Shown in pieces: positions 16,700-24,036 of a stretch of DNA of 64,000 bases. The notes below the pieces were generated by a model. The model saw nothing but the letters and a program-made list of their open reading frames with translations, was not told the origin of the DNA and did no database searches. How positions within the stretch are numbered: the stretch's first letter is position 1; the number at the start of each line of letters is the position of its first letter. This DNA is from Arthrobacter echini (GTDB lineage Bacteria; Actinomycetota; Actinomycetes; Actinomycetales; Micrococcaceae): contig NZ_VSLD01000001.1 of the NCBI RefSeq assembly GCF_008107445.1, positions 620,001-684,000 on the forward strand, given 5' to 3'. The position numbers and the translations under genes are program-made.

Positions 16700-18226
16700 A
16701 TGGCTATCGAGATGCTGGAACCCCGTACGGAGGACGCATTCCTCCTGCACGGCCTGCACTCGGCCCTGATTGCCGCGGCTCAGCATCTCGAGTCGAGTTA
16801 CCTCCTGCTGAGCCAGCAGGAGGCGGCAGCGACCCTCGTCATGGTCGAACAGTGTTCGCACCTCATCGACCACCTCCAGACCCTGGCTTCCCGCGCTGCC
16901 GAGGACCACCAGCTCGCGACGATGGACGGCCAGGAACCCTACGGGAGCACGGCGGAGTACCTGCGGGCGACGATCGGAATCAGTCGCTCCGAGGCGAATC
17001 GTCGGTTGCGGCTGGGAGAGGACCTCCTGCCCGAGACTCCCGGTCCAGGCGCATCGGTAGAGCCCCGCATGGCTACCCTTGCCGCAGCAGCGAGTGCCGG
17101 GGCAATCAGCAGCCGCGCGGCCACCGTGATTCGGGATACCGTGCACCGGGTCGCCACGGTCGCGACTCGCCGACAGGTGCAGGCCATGGAGGAACACCTG
17201 ACACGCCAGGCCGTCGAGTCCGATGAGGACATCCTGCGGGTCCTTGCGCGACGGTGGGAGAGTGTGATCGACCAGGATGGTCAGGAGCCGACGGAGAAGA
17301 CACTGAGAGCCCGGCAGGGAGTCTTCCTCCGCGGGAAGCGCCATGGACTTCACCTCATGGAGATCGGCGCCACCGATGAACAGTTCGAGCACCTCGTCAC
17401 CGTCATGAAAACGGCGACCAATCCCCGGGCCGGCGGCACAGCCCCGGCTGATGCCCGGCCAGATGGCACAGGGCTATCGAATGAGTCTGCGGGTCCGAGC
17501 AGGCAGGAACCGACGGGCGCCGGGAACGAGCCCGTACCCGAGCGTCTCACCCGTGCTCAGGAACTTCTCGACGGATTGGTCTCGGCCTGCCACATCGCGC
17601 TCGCCGGCGACGGACTTCCCGCGACCGGAGGGCACAGACCCCAGGTGATGGTGACCATCAACTATCGCGACCTCCTCAGCGAGCTGGGTCATGACGGTCA
17701 CTCCGTCTTCGCGCAGCAACTGAGCGCTCGAAGCATCCGGCGGCTCGCCTGCGACGCCGACATCCTGCCACTCGTGCTCGGCGGCTCGGGCCAGATCCTC
17801 GACGTCGGGCGAGCCCAGCGCCTCTTTCCACCTCACCTGCGGCGGGCACTCGTAGCACGTGACAGGGGCTGTGCCTTCCCTGACTGCACGATGCCTGCCA
17901 CCTGGTGCGAAGCCCACCACATCATTCCCTGGGCGGCAGGCGGAACCACCAGCATCGACGACGGCGTACTGCTCTGCTCCCGGCATCACCACCTGATCCA
18001 TGAAGGACAGTGGGCGGTCGAATCGCTCCATGGCATCCCCTGGTTCAGACCACCGAAGTACCTCGACCCAGGCAGGACTCGCAGACGTAACCGCTACTGG
18101 CAGGTGGAGGAGGCCGTCCACGAGCACCTTACGCGCCGTGACATCGCAGGGGCTGTGCCACGTGCTGTCGCTCCACCCGGTTCGCCGGCAGGTGCTGTCG
18201 GACTCTCTGACACCCGAAGTAATTAG
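16700..18226 (+). CDS. DUF222/HNH endonuclease domain protein (13E12 type)
   Basis: 508 residues. The N-terminal DUF222 region (about 30-330) contains a Gly/Pro/Asp-rich insert near 235-275. The HNH nuclease core is at about 390-435 (CAFPDCTMPATWCEAHHI, then W-GG-T and LLCSRHHHLIH). Such proteins are multicopy in Micrococcaceae, and their role is unproven. The HNH ligands and catalytic His are intact. The start is an ATG at 16700 in an unusually AT-rich leader. The last 30-odd codons run toward the tandem repeat at 18265. Confidence 0.88.
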   Translation: MAIEMLEPRTEDAFLLHGLHSALIAAAQHLESSYLLLSQQEAAATLVMVEQCSHLIDHLQTLASRAAEDHQLATMDGQEPYGSTAEYLRATIGISRSEANRRLRLGEDLLPETPGPGASVEPRMATLAAAASAGAISSRAATVIRDTVHRVATVATRRQVQAMEEHLTRQAVESDEDILRVLARRWESVIDQDGQEPTEKTLRARQGVFLRGKRHGLHLMEIGATDEQFEHLVTVMKTATNPRAGGTAPADARPDGTGLSNESAGPSRQEPTGAGNEPVPERLTRAQELLDGLVSACHIALAGDGLPATGGHRPQVMVTINYRDLLSELGHDGHSVFAQQLSARSIRRLACDADILPLVLGGSGQILDVGRAQRLFPPHLRRALVARDRGCAFPDCTMPATWCEAHHIIPWAAGGTTSIDDGVLLCSRHHHLIHEGQWAVESLHGIPWFRPPKYLDPGRTRRRNRYWQVEEAVHEHLTRRDIAGAVPRAVAPPGSPAGAVGLSDTRSN

Positions 18227-18264
18227 GTGGTTCACCGAAGCCCTACTCGCACAGCACGAGGCTC

Positions 18265-18489
18265 GGAACGGGGCTCGGCGCCGTCCGCCCCGGCTCTGTC
18301 CAGCCCGAACGGGACGAGGCTGGGCTGCTGGGACGGGACGGGGCTCGGCACTGTCCGCCCCGGCTCTGACCAGCCCGAACGGAACGAGGCTGGGCTGCTG
18401 GGACGGGACGGGGCTCGGCACTGTCCGCCCCGGCTCTGTCCAGCCCGAACGGAACGAGGCTGGGCTGCTGGGACGGGACGGGGCTCGGC
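18265..18489. repeat. 70-bp tandem repeat between convergent genes
   Basis: Two complete, nearly identical 70-bp units (18301-18370 and 18371-18440) are preceded by a 36-bp tail of a unit (18265-18300) and followed by the first 48 bp of another (from 18441). A further degenerate piece occurs near 18541-18570. Units begin CAGCCCGAACGG and end CCCCGGCTCTG; they differ at two or three bases. The array fills most of the 382-bp gap between the HNH gene and the PucR gene, which end toward each other. I see no gene in this gap. Confidence 0.9.
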
Positions 18490-18608
18490 CCCGGAGAGCG
18501 CGAGCCGACGCGGGGACGGCACAGCAGGGCTCGAAACGGACCCGAACGGAACGAGGCTGGGCTGGTTGGGAGGAGACGAGGTCAGCACCGCACAGCACAG
18601 CGCGGCCG

Positions 18609-19847
18609 CTACCCGGAAGAGTCCACCTGGGGCCGCGAACGCCATCGCCGGGCCTTGAGCGCAAGGTGCAGTTCGAGCCGAGCTGCACCGCCGAGCGGAT
18701 CGACGCCAATGACCGCGCGGATCCGCGCAAGCCGGTTGTACACGGTGCTGCGATGCAGATGCAGCTGTTCCGCGACATCCTGAACCGAGCCGTTCTTGTC
18801 GTAGAGCAGTTCGAGGACCGGGACGAGCTCGTCGAGGCGATCGGCACGACACAATTCGGTGAAGCGAATGCTGGTCTCCACGGGCGGCGGGCCCGTCAGC
18901 GCTCCGAAGAACTGGTAGACGCCGATCCCCGCGTAGGAGACGACACTGCCCAGGGCTTCGTCCACCGCAGCGGCCTGGACGGCGTGCAGCGCCTGCTCGA
19001 AGCCGCCGAACATGCCACGTGGGGCAGGGACGGATTCGCTCACGCCGAGGACCAGTCGTTCCGGAGGACGTCCGGCACGCTTCCCCACCTCCGAACGGTA
19101 GCGCTCCAAGACCTGCCCCAACACTCCGCGGGCGATGTCGCCTGCGCACAACAGTACGGAACAGCTCGGAGCACCAGCGCTGAACAGGACATCGCGCACG
19201 CCGACCGTCGCATGCAATGCGAGTGTGCGCTGCAGGAGAGCAGCCTCGACCGGGTCCTGCGCCTCAGGACGATCGGCTGGCATCGCCGGGGTCAGTTCCT
19301 TGATGACCGCCACACGCCAGGGCATGCCGTCGTCGAACCCACGCCAGCCATTCATGTCGTCGACTGCGGAAGATCGCCCACGACATGCCCCGAGGAAGAC
19401 CTCCTCCCGCTGGAGTCTGCGCTCGGACACCGCCGCGTCCGTTTCGAGGAGGAGTTCGGCGAGACGATCGGTCGTCCGTCTGATTCCCGGCAGTTCCGTC
19501 AGGATCTCCGCTGCAGGATCAGCATCCGACTGCTGCTGCACCCACAGATAGCCGACCCTGAAACCCCGGACGAGCAGCGGGACACAGACACGCTCCCGCA
19601 TGCCGAGCGCCTCGTTGGAGGGGACGACGACGGGCCGAACCGCCTGTGCAATACCGTGCCGGAGCTGCCACTCGGCCACGTCCTCGGGCACCTTCTTGCT
19701 GAGCAGGAAGTTCACCCGCACGCGGTCCGCCGAGGACTGATGGCTGCTGTAGGCGAGCAGCACCCCATCGGGATCCTCGAGGGACAGGCCCCTTCCCAGC
19801 TCCTGCGCGAGGGTCTCCACCACGTCCTCGATCGTCTGGTCCTTCAT
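18609..19847 (-). CDS. PucR-family transcriptional regulator
   Basis: 412 residues. The C-terminal HTH_30 domain (about 350-400: SVQDVAEQLHLHRSTVYNRLARIRAVIG) is diagnostic of the PucR/CdaR family; the N-terminal and middle parts act as sensor and GGDEF-like regions. The ATG at 19847 (after GGGGGA) is preferred; in-frame codons extend to 20192 but would cross the ald promoter. It is divergent from alanine dehydrogenase. In Bacillus the PucR-family protein AdeR activates ald, so the same role is likely here. The palindrome at 19898-19917 is its probable site. Confidence 0.88.
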   Translation of the reverse strand: MKDQTIEDVVETLAQELGRGLSLEDPDGVLLAYSSHQSSADRVRVNFLLSKKVPEDVAEWQLRHGIAQAVRPVVVPSNEALGMRERVCVPLLVRGFRVGYLWVQQQSDADPAAEILTELPGIRRTTDRLAELLLETDAAVSERRLQREEVFLGACRGRSSAVDDMNGWRGFDDGMPWRVAVIKELTPAMPADRPEAQDPVEAALLQRTLALHATVGVRDVLFSAGAPSCSVLLCAGDIARGVLGQVLERYRSEVGKRAGRPPERLVLGVSESVPAPRGMFGGFEQALHAVQAAAVDEALGSVVSYAGIGVYQFFGALTGPPPVETSIRFTELCRADRLDELVPVLELLYDKNGSVQDVAEQLHLHRSTVYNRLARIRAVIGVDPLGGAARLELHLALKARRWRSRPQVDSSG

Positions 19848-19897
19848 TCCCCCAGCGTAGGTGGGGACGAGCCGGCGGGCGACACCTGTTGCATCTA

Positions 19898-19917
19898 GGT
19901 TCGACATATGTCGAACC
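19898..19917. promoter_or_regulatory. 20-bp perfect palindrome in the PucR/ald divergent region
   Basis: GGTTCGACAT followed directly by its reverse complement ATGTCGAACC, 50 bp upstream of the PucR start and about 195 bp upstream of ald. Length and symmetry fit a dimeric regulator. The neighbouring PucR protein is the obvious candidate for activation of ald or autoregulation. The arms are in the reverse orientation to the actinobacterial LexA box (GAAC-N4-GTTC), so it is not an SOS site. Confidence 0.7.
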
Positions 19918-20112
19918 GGCATGTCACAGGTCTGCGTTCGGAATCCAGCGAACAAAGGCCTGGAGCGCATTGTGGCGCGGATTACATTGCGACCTGCCGC
20001 TCGAGGAAGAGAGTGACTCCGGCAACCCCGGCGAATCGGCAGCGCCGTTCTGACTCTGTGATCCCTATTCTGGAGACATCCCATCCGCCCGGTCACACCC
20101 AGGGAGAACCTC

Positions 20113-21225
20113 ATGATCATCGGCGTCCCCAAAGAAGTGAAGAACAACGAGTTCCGTGTCGCGATCACCGCATCCGGCGTACACGAGTTCAACGCACATG
20201 GTCACACCGTCCTGGTGGAACGCGGCGCCGGCGTGGGATCGACCATCTCCGACGCCGAATACGAAGCCGCGGGAGCGGAACTCGTGGGGACGGCGGAGGA
20301 GGTCTGGAAGCGCGCAGACATGATCATGAAGGTCAAGGAGCCCCTCGCGTCGGAATACCACCTGTTCCGCGAAGGCCTGATCCTCTTCACCTATCTGCAT
20401 CTTGCCGCCGAGCCGGAGCTCACCCGTGCGCTGATCGACGCAGGCGTCACGGCCATCGCCTACGAGACCGTGCAGGACGGTCGAGTCCTTCCGCTGCTGG
20501 CGCCCATGTCCGAGGTCGCCGGCCGTCTCTCGGTGCAGGTCGGCGCGAATGTCATGTCCGCCCCTGCCGGTGGGCCCGGCCTGCTCCTAGGGGGTGTCGC
20601 CGGGGTCCGTCCGGCGAAGGTCGTCGTCCTCGGAGCGGGTGTGGCCGGTACCAATGCCACGGCGATGGCCGTCGGCACCGGCGCCGAGGTGACCATCCTC
20701 GACATCAACGTTGCACGATTGCGCGAGCTCGATGCCCTCTACGCCGGGCGTGTGAAGACGGTGGTCTCGAACTCTCTCGAGGTCGAGAAATCGGTGCTGG
20801 AGGCTGATCTCGTGATCGGCTCGGTACTGATCCCCGGCGCACGCGCACCGAAGCTTGTGACCAATGGCATGGTGTCCCGCATGAAGCCCGGCAGCGTGCT
20901 CGTGGATATCGCCGTGGATCAGGGCGGATGCTTCGAGGATTCCCACGTCACCACGCACGAGAATCCAACTTTCACCGTGCACCAGTCGCTGTTCTACTGC
21001 GTGGGAAACATGCCTGGTGCCGTACCCAACACCTCGACCTACGCCCTGACCAACGTCACCCTCCGCTACGCGGTTGCGCTTGCGGACAAGGGCGTGCGTG
21101 GGGCCTTCGACGCCGACGCCGCCCTGGCGCGTGGCCTGAATGTGGCGGCGGGCAAGGTGACCCATCACTCCGTGTCCACCGCGCACGATCTGGACCTGTC
21201 GGAGGACTGGACGGCGCTCGTCTAG
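20113..21225 (+). CDS. ald: alanine dehydrogenase
   Basis: 370-residue NAD-dependent enzyme that interconverts L-alanine and pyruvate plus ammonia. Catalytic K75 (MKVKEP) and H96 (TYLHLA) and the nucleotide-binding motif VLGAGVAGTNA are present, and the length is typical. The start ATG follows AGGGAG. An IS481-family element is inserted right behind the gene, and the TAG stop is part of the duplicated target, so the protein is unchanged. Regulation by the divergent PucR protein is likely. The original downstream context was the convergent gene now starting at 22321. Confidence 0.96.
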   Translation: MIIGVPKEVKNNEFRVAITASGVHEFNAHGHTVLVERGAGVGSTISDAEYEAAGAELVGTAEEVWKRADMIMKVKEPLASEYHLFREGLILFTYLHLAAEPELTRALIDAGVTAIAYETVQDGRVLPLLAPMSEVAGRLSVQVGANVMSAPAGGPGLLLGGVAGVRPAKVVVLGAGVAGTNATAMAVGTGAEVTILDINVARLRELDALYAGRVKTVVSNSLEVEKSVLEADLVIGSVLIPGARAPKLVTNGMVSRMKPGSVLVDIAVDQGGCFEDSHVTTHENPTFTVHQSLFYCVGNMPGAVPNTSTYALTNVTLRYAVALADKGVRGAFDADAALARGLNVAAGKVTHHSVSTAHDLDLSEDWTALV

Positions 21226-21226
21226 C
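21221..21226. repeat. target-site duplication, left copy
   Basis: TCTAGC directly before the left end of the IS element; the same six bases recur at 22320-22325. It includes the ald stop codon TAG (21223-21225). IS481 of Bordetella is known to duplicate NCTAGN, which this matches. Confidence 0.88.
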
Positions 21227-21230
21227 TGTA

Positions 21231-22214
21231 CTACCCGGGGAGGTTGGTTAGCCGGGTGATGGGTGGTTTGCCTCCGATGGCGGTGTGGGGCCTGTGGTGA
21301 TTGTATTCGTGGAGCCAGCCCGGTAGGGCGGCTCGTCGGGCTGATTCCGAGTTGTAGTGGCGGGAGAAGGCCCACCCGTCGGCGAGGGTGCGGTGGAAGC
21401 GTTCGATCTTCCCGTTGGTCTGCGGCCGGTACGGGCGGGTCTTCTTGGCCTTGATGCCGAGCTCGGCGCAGGTCTCGCGCCAGAGATGCGATTTGTAGGC
21501 CGACCCGTTGTCGGACAGGACGCGTTGGACGGTGATGCCGCGGGCGGCGAACCAGGACACGGCCCGGTGCAGGACACCGACCGCGGTGGCGGCGGTTTCG
21601 TCGGCGTGGATCTCGGCGTACGCGACGCGGGAGTGATCATCGATGACGGTGTGCACGAACGCGGTCCCCATCAGCGGTCCGCGGTGTTTGCTGCGGGCTT
21701 TATTCGGGGTGCTGGCTCGGTTCTGGTTGCCCTGGTGCTTGCCGACGTACCGCCACCCGCCGCCGTCGGGGATGTTCCCGAGCTTTTTCACATCGACGTG
21801 GATCAGGTCCCCGGGCGCCTCGTGTTCGTACCGGCGGACCGGTTCCCCGGTGCGGACATCGACGTGATGCAACCGGTTGAGCCGGCACCGGGTCAGCACC
21901 GCATGGACCGTGGAGGCCGGCATGCCCACCCGCGCCCCGATCCCGACGGGTCCCAGCCGCTTCTTCCAGCGTAGATGGACGACCTTCCGGACCATGGCGG
22001 GCGGGGTTTTCGAGGGGCTGCGGTACGGGCGTGACGAGCGGTCCTGCATGCCCGCCCGGCCCATGGCCGCGTACCGGTCGGCCCACCGCTTCGCGGTCGG
22101 CCAGGACACGTGGAAGAACACCGCCGCGTGAGCGACGGGCCACCCCTCGTCGACGATCAGCCTCCCGATCCGCAGCCGTTGAACCGGGGTGAGAGCAGCA
22201 TTAGCGTGAAACAC
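21231..22214 (-). CDS. IS481-family transposase
   Basis: 327 residues. The N-terminal helix-turn-helix region (about 8-75) is followed by a DDE integrase core: first Asp in LIHVDVKKLG, then VIDDHSR, second Asp in VLSDNGSAY and Glu in TNGKIERFHRTL. The start is a GTG at 22214 behind GGAGG. It appears intact. Its ribosome-binding site lies in one arm of a long inverted repeat (22213-22275), which probably limits expression from outside promoters. Confidence 0.95.
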   Translation of the reverse strand: MFHANAALTPVQRLRIGRLIVDEGWPVAHAAVFFHVSWPTAKRWADRYAAMGRAGMQDRSSRPYRSPSKTPPAMVRKVVHLRWKKRLGPVGIGARVGMPASTVHAVLTRCRLNRLHHVDVRTGEPVRRYEHEAPGDLIHVDVKKLGNIPDGGGWRYVGKHQGNQNRASTPNKARSKHRGPLMGTAFVHTVIDDHSRVAYAEIHADETAATAVGVLHRAVSWFAARGITVQRVLSDNGSAYKSHLWRETCAELGIKAKKTRPYRPQTNGKIERFHRTLADGWAFSRHYNSESARRAALPGWLHEYNHHRPHTAIGGKPPITRLTNLPG

Positions 22215-22275
22215 GAAGACCTCCGGGTTGAGGAATGGGACCTAGACAGCTCCACCCTCCGCCGGAGGTCTTCGT
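22213..22275 (-). promoter_or_regulatory. inverted repeat that can sequester the transposase ribosome-binding site
   Basis: Perfect 14-bp arms ACGAAGACCTCCGG (22213-22226) and CCGGAGGTCTTCGT (22262-22275), 35 nt apart. In a leftward transcript entering from outside, the second arm to be transcribed contains GGAGG just before the GTG start and would be paired. A transcript started between the arms would not form the stem. This resembles protection against impinging transcription known for IS10-type elements. Confidence 0.75.
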
Positions 22276-22319
22276 CATATCAACCCGTCACACCTCAACC
22301 AACGTCCCTGGCCAGTACA

Positions 22320-22325
22320 TCTAGC
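22320..22325. repeat. target-site duplication, right copy
   Basis: TCTAGC directly after the right end of the IS element, identical to 21221-21226. On the minus strand it supplies the TAG stop (22321-22323) of the convergent HTH gene. Confidence 0.88.
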
Positions 22326-22887
22326 TGAACGATGGCGCCGCTGCGTCGGGGTCCTGTCGTGGACGGATGTAGAAGCAGTCCGGGAAACGCGTGGCCGCGG
22401 CGTGCCACCCGCTCCTGCGCGATGGCATCGGCCGAGCTGCCAGGACGGAGACGCGTCTGACTTCCCACTTCTGCGGGTCACGTTCGAGGACATGCTCACC
22501 GTGCAAGGACTTCACCAGCCGCCAACCCTGCGCCCCCGCTTCGGCGAGGTGACGCATCTCCTTGGCACGGGATACAGGGCCGAGGGTACGGGTGGCACCG
22601 GTCGACTCGTCTCGCGCCATGTAATTCGGGTCGAACCGCTGCTGTACCGCTTGACGGGAGGTCCCGGGAAGTGTGCCGATACTTGTCCAACTGACCCCTG
22701 CCTCGTGTGCCGCGCGCACAGCCTGTCCCTGCAGGTCTGCCGAGAGGCGCACGAGATCGTGGAACGCCGTGATGGAAGCAAGGAGCTGGTCCACGGCGGG
22801 GGAGGAAGCGTCGTTGGACGTGGGTGCGCGCTGCGCAGCCAGGCGGGACAGCTCGACGAACAGGTGCGCGTCGAGCTCGGCGCTCAC
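22321..22887 (-). CDS. putative helix-turn-helix protein
   Basis: 188 residues starting at GTG 22887. Residues about 58-90 (AAHEAGVSWTSIGTLPGTSRQAVQQRF) are a helix-turn-helix of the kind found in many short actinobacterial proteins with an 'IG..LG.SRQA..QRF' signature. The C-terminal half (WRLVKSLHGEHVLERDPQKWEVRRV) is unassigned. Its stop codon lies in the right target-site duplication of the IS. The start overlaps the stop of the upstream membrane protein by 4 nt (GTGA), so the two are co-expressed. Confidence 0.78.
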   Translation of the reverse strand: MSAELDAHLFVELSRLAAQRAPTSNDASSPAVDQLLASITAFHDLVRLSADLQGQAVRAAHEAGVSWTSIGTLPGTSRQAVQQRFDPNYMARDESTGATRTLGPVSRAKEMRHLAEAGAQGWRLVKSLHGEHVLERDPQKWEVRRVSVLAARPMPSRRSGWHAAATRFPDCFYIRPRQDPDAAAPSFS

Positions 22888-23138
22888 CTGGGTGCATCCC
22901 CTTCAGCAGGACGCCACGGCCCGGCTTGCGCCGTCCTTGTCTGCTGCGTCAGCTTTACGAAGAGGAAGATGACACCGACGACGACGGTGACGGCGACGGC
23001 GACCTGACCTGCCAGGCCGGCTATGAGCCCGGCAATGCCCATGCCAACGAACACCCCGAATACCGTGAGGCAAAAGCAGGCGAGGACGACGGTGAGAAGA
23101 AGTGCGCGGGTTGTTCGTACGCTGCGTGCTGCGTTCAT
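22884..23138 (-). CDS. small membrane protein
   Basis: 84 residues with two predicted transmembrane segments (about 11-32 and 36-61) and a charged C-terminal tail. No named family recognised. It is coupled by a 4-nt overlap to the HTH gene at 22321 and could be a membrane partner of it. The ATG at 23138 sits near the start of the leftward transcript. Confidence 0.7.
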   Translation of the reverse strand: MNAARSVRTTRALLLTVVLACFCLTVFGVFVGMGIAGLIAGLAGQVAVAVTVVVGVIFLFVKLTQQTRTAQAGPWRPAEGDAPR

Positions 23139-23269
23139 GATGCAAGCCCGCCTTGCCTCCGTGGGACCGTCAGGACACGGAGCTCAGAAGTGGAGGGGTT
23201 TCGAGCCCGAGCCCTCTGCATGAGCTAGTTTGTTCGGCAACTACTTTCAAGGCACGAAAGGGAGTCACC

Positions 23270-23812
23270 GTGAACCTGATCCTCGCAATCATCATCGCGT
23301 GCGAGATCGGTTTCTGGGTGCTCATCATCGCCGGTCTGATCGTCCGGTACGTCCTCGGCAGACGACGCGCAGGCCTTGTCCTACTGGCGCTGACGCCGCT
23401 CGTCGATCTCATCCTGCTGGTTGCCACCGTTCTTGATCTCCGGTCCGGGGCCACCGCGGGCACCGCCCACGGGCTTGCTGCCGTCTATCTCGGCATTTCG
23501 ATCGCCTACGGGCACAAGATGATCGGCTGGGCCGATACCCGTTTTGCCCACCGATTCTCCGATGGTCCGCGACCGACGCGGCTCTATGGCATGACCTACG
23601 CACAAGAGTGCTGGAAGGACGTGGTGCGGACGGTGGCGGCAGCGCTGATCGCCGCAGGGTTCCTCTACCTGCTCAGCGCCCTCGTGGGTGACCCCGGCAG
23701 AACCGCAGCCCTCGCAGGGTTCTACCCGATTCTCGGCCTCATCGTCCTGATCGACCTCGTCTGGGCCATCGGTTACACGCTCTGGCCCCGCAGGCAGCCG
23801 TCGCAGGTGTGA
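23270..23812 (+). CDS. polytopic membrane protein, unknown function
   Basis: 180 residues, four to six hydrophobic segments (first at about 2-24, last at about 150-172), starting at GTG 23270 after AAAGGGAG. The central loop contains YGHKMIGWADTRFAHRFSDGP. I do not recognise a transporter or enzyme family. It ends convergently with the small HTH gene at 23845. Confidence 0.75.
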   Translation: MNLILAIIIACEIGFWVLIIAGLIVRYVLGRRRAGLVLLALTPLVDLILLVATVLDLRSGATAGTAHGLAAVYLGISIAYGHKMIGWADTRFAHRFSDGPRPTRLYGMTYAQECWKDVVRTVAAALIAAGFLYLLSALVGDPGRTAALAGFYPILGLIVLIDLVWAIGYTLWPRRQPSQV

Positions 23813-23844
23813 TCATCGGGGATCAGGGAACGCCGGGGTGGGGC

Positions 23845-24036
23845 TCAGTGCCAGAGCTGGTCCGCCCACGCGGCGTCGCGTAGGTAGTCCCGCGCTGCGC
23901 CGATCTCCCAGAGCTCGCCCTGCAGCTCGAGGACGCCGTCGTTCCGCAACAGTTCCACCGTCTCGGACGAACATCCCAGGGCCTCGGAAAGTGCTTTCTC
24001 GCCGAGGGCGAGGACGACCGTGTTCCTGTCGTTCAT
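23845..24036 (-). CDS. small excisionase-like HTH protein, third gene of the SpaB_C mini-locus
   Basis: 63 residues. The pattern LSEALGCSSETVELLRNDGVL followed by LWEIGAARDYL resembles a minimal MerR/excisionase winged helix. The C-terminus ends WADQLWH. The ATG overlaps the stop of the SpaB_C-like gene by 4 nt (ATGA), so the two products are made together. It could be a local regulator or a small partner protein of the enzyme; the sequence does not decide. Confidence 0.65.
   Translation of the reverse strand: MNDRNTVVLALGEKALSEALGCSSETVELLRNDGVLELQGELWEIGAARDYLRDAAWADQLWH

Larger units (their letters stand above)
21227..22319. mobile_element. IS481-family insertion sequence, complete
   Basis: 1093-bp element bounded by imperfect terminal inverted repeats that begin TGTACT and share CC-GGGA-GTTGGTT spacing (left end 21227 reading right; right end 22319 reading left). 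It carries one DDE transposase on the minus strand, whose stop lies inside the left repeat. Six-bp direct repeats TCTAGC flank it exactly. With intact ends, TSD and open reading frame it looks recently active. Confidence 0.93.

Noticed and set aside
18265-18489. CRISPR array
   Set aside because: Units are contiguous 70-bp repeats without unique spacers, and there are no cas genes.
18000-19898. 632-codon plus-strand frame through the tandem repeat and the PucR gene
   Set aside because: Repetitive, domain-free translation that is antisense to the clear PucR protein.
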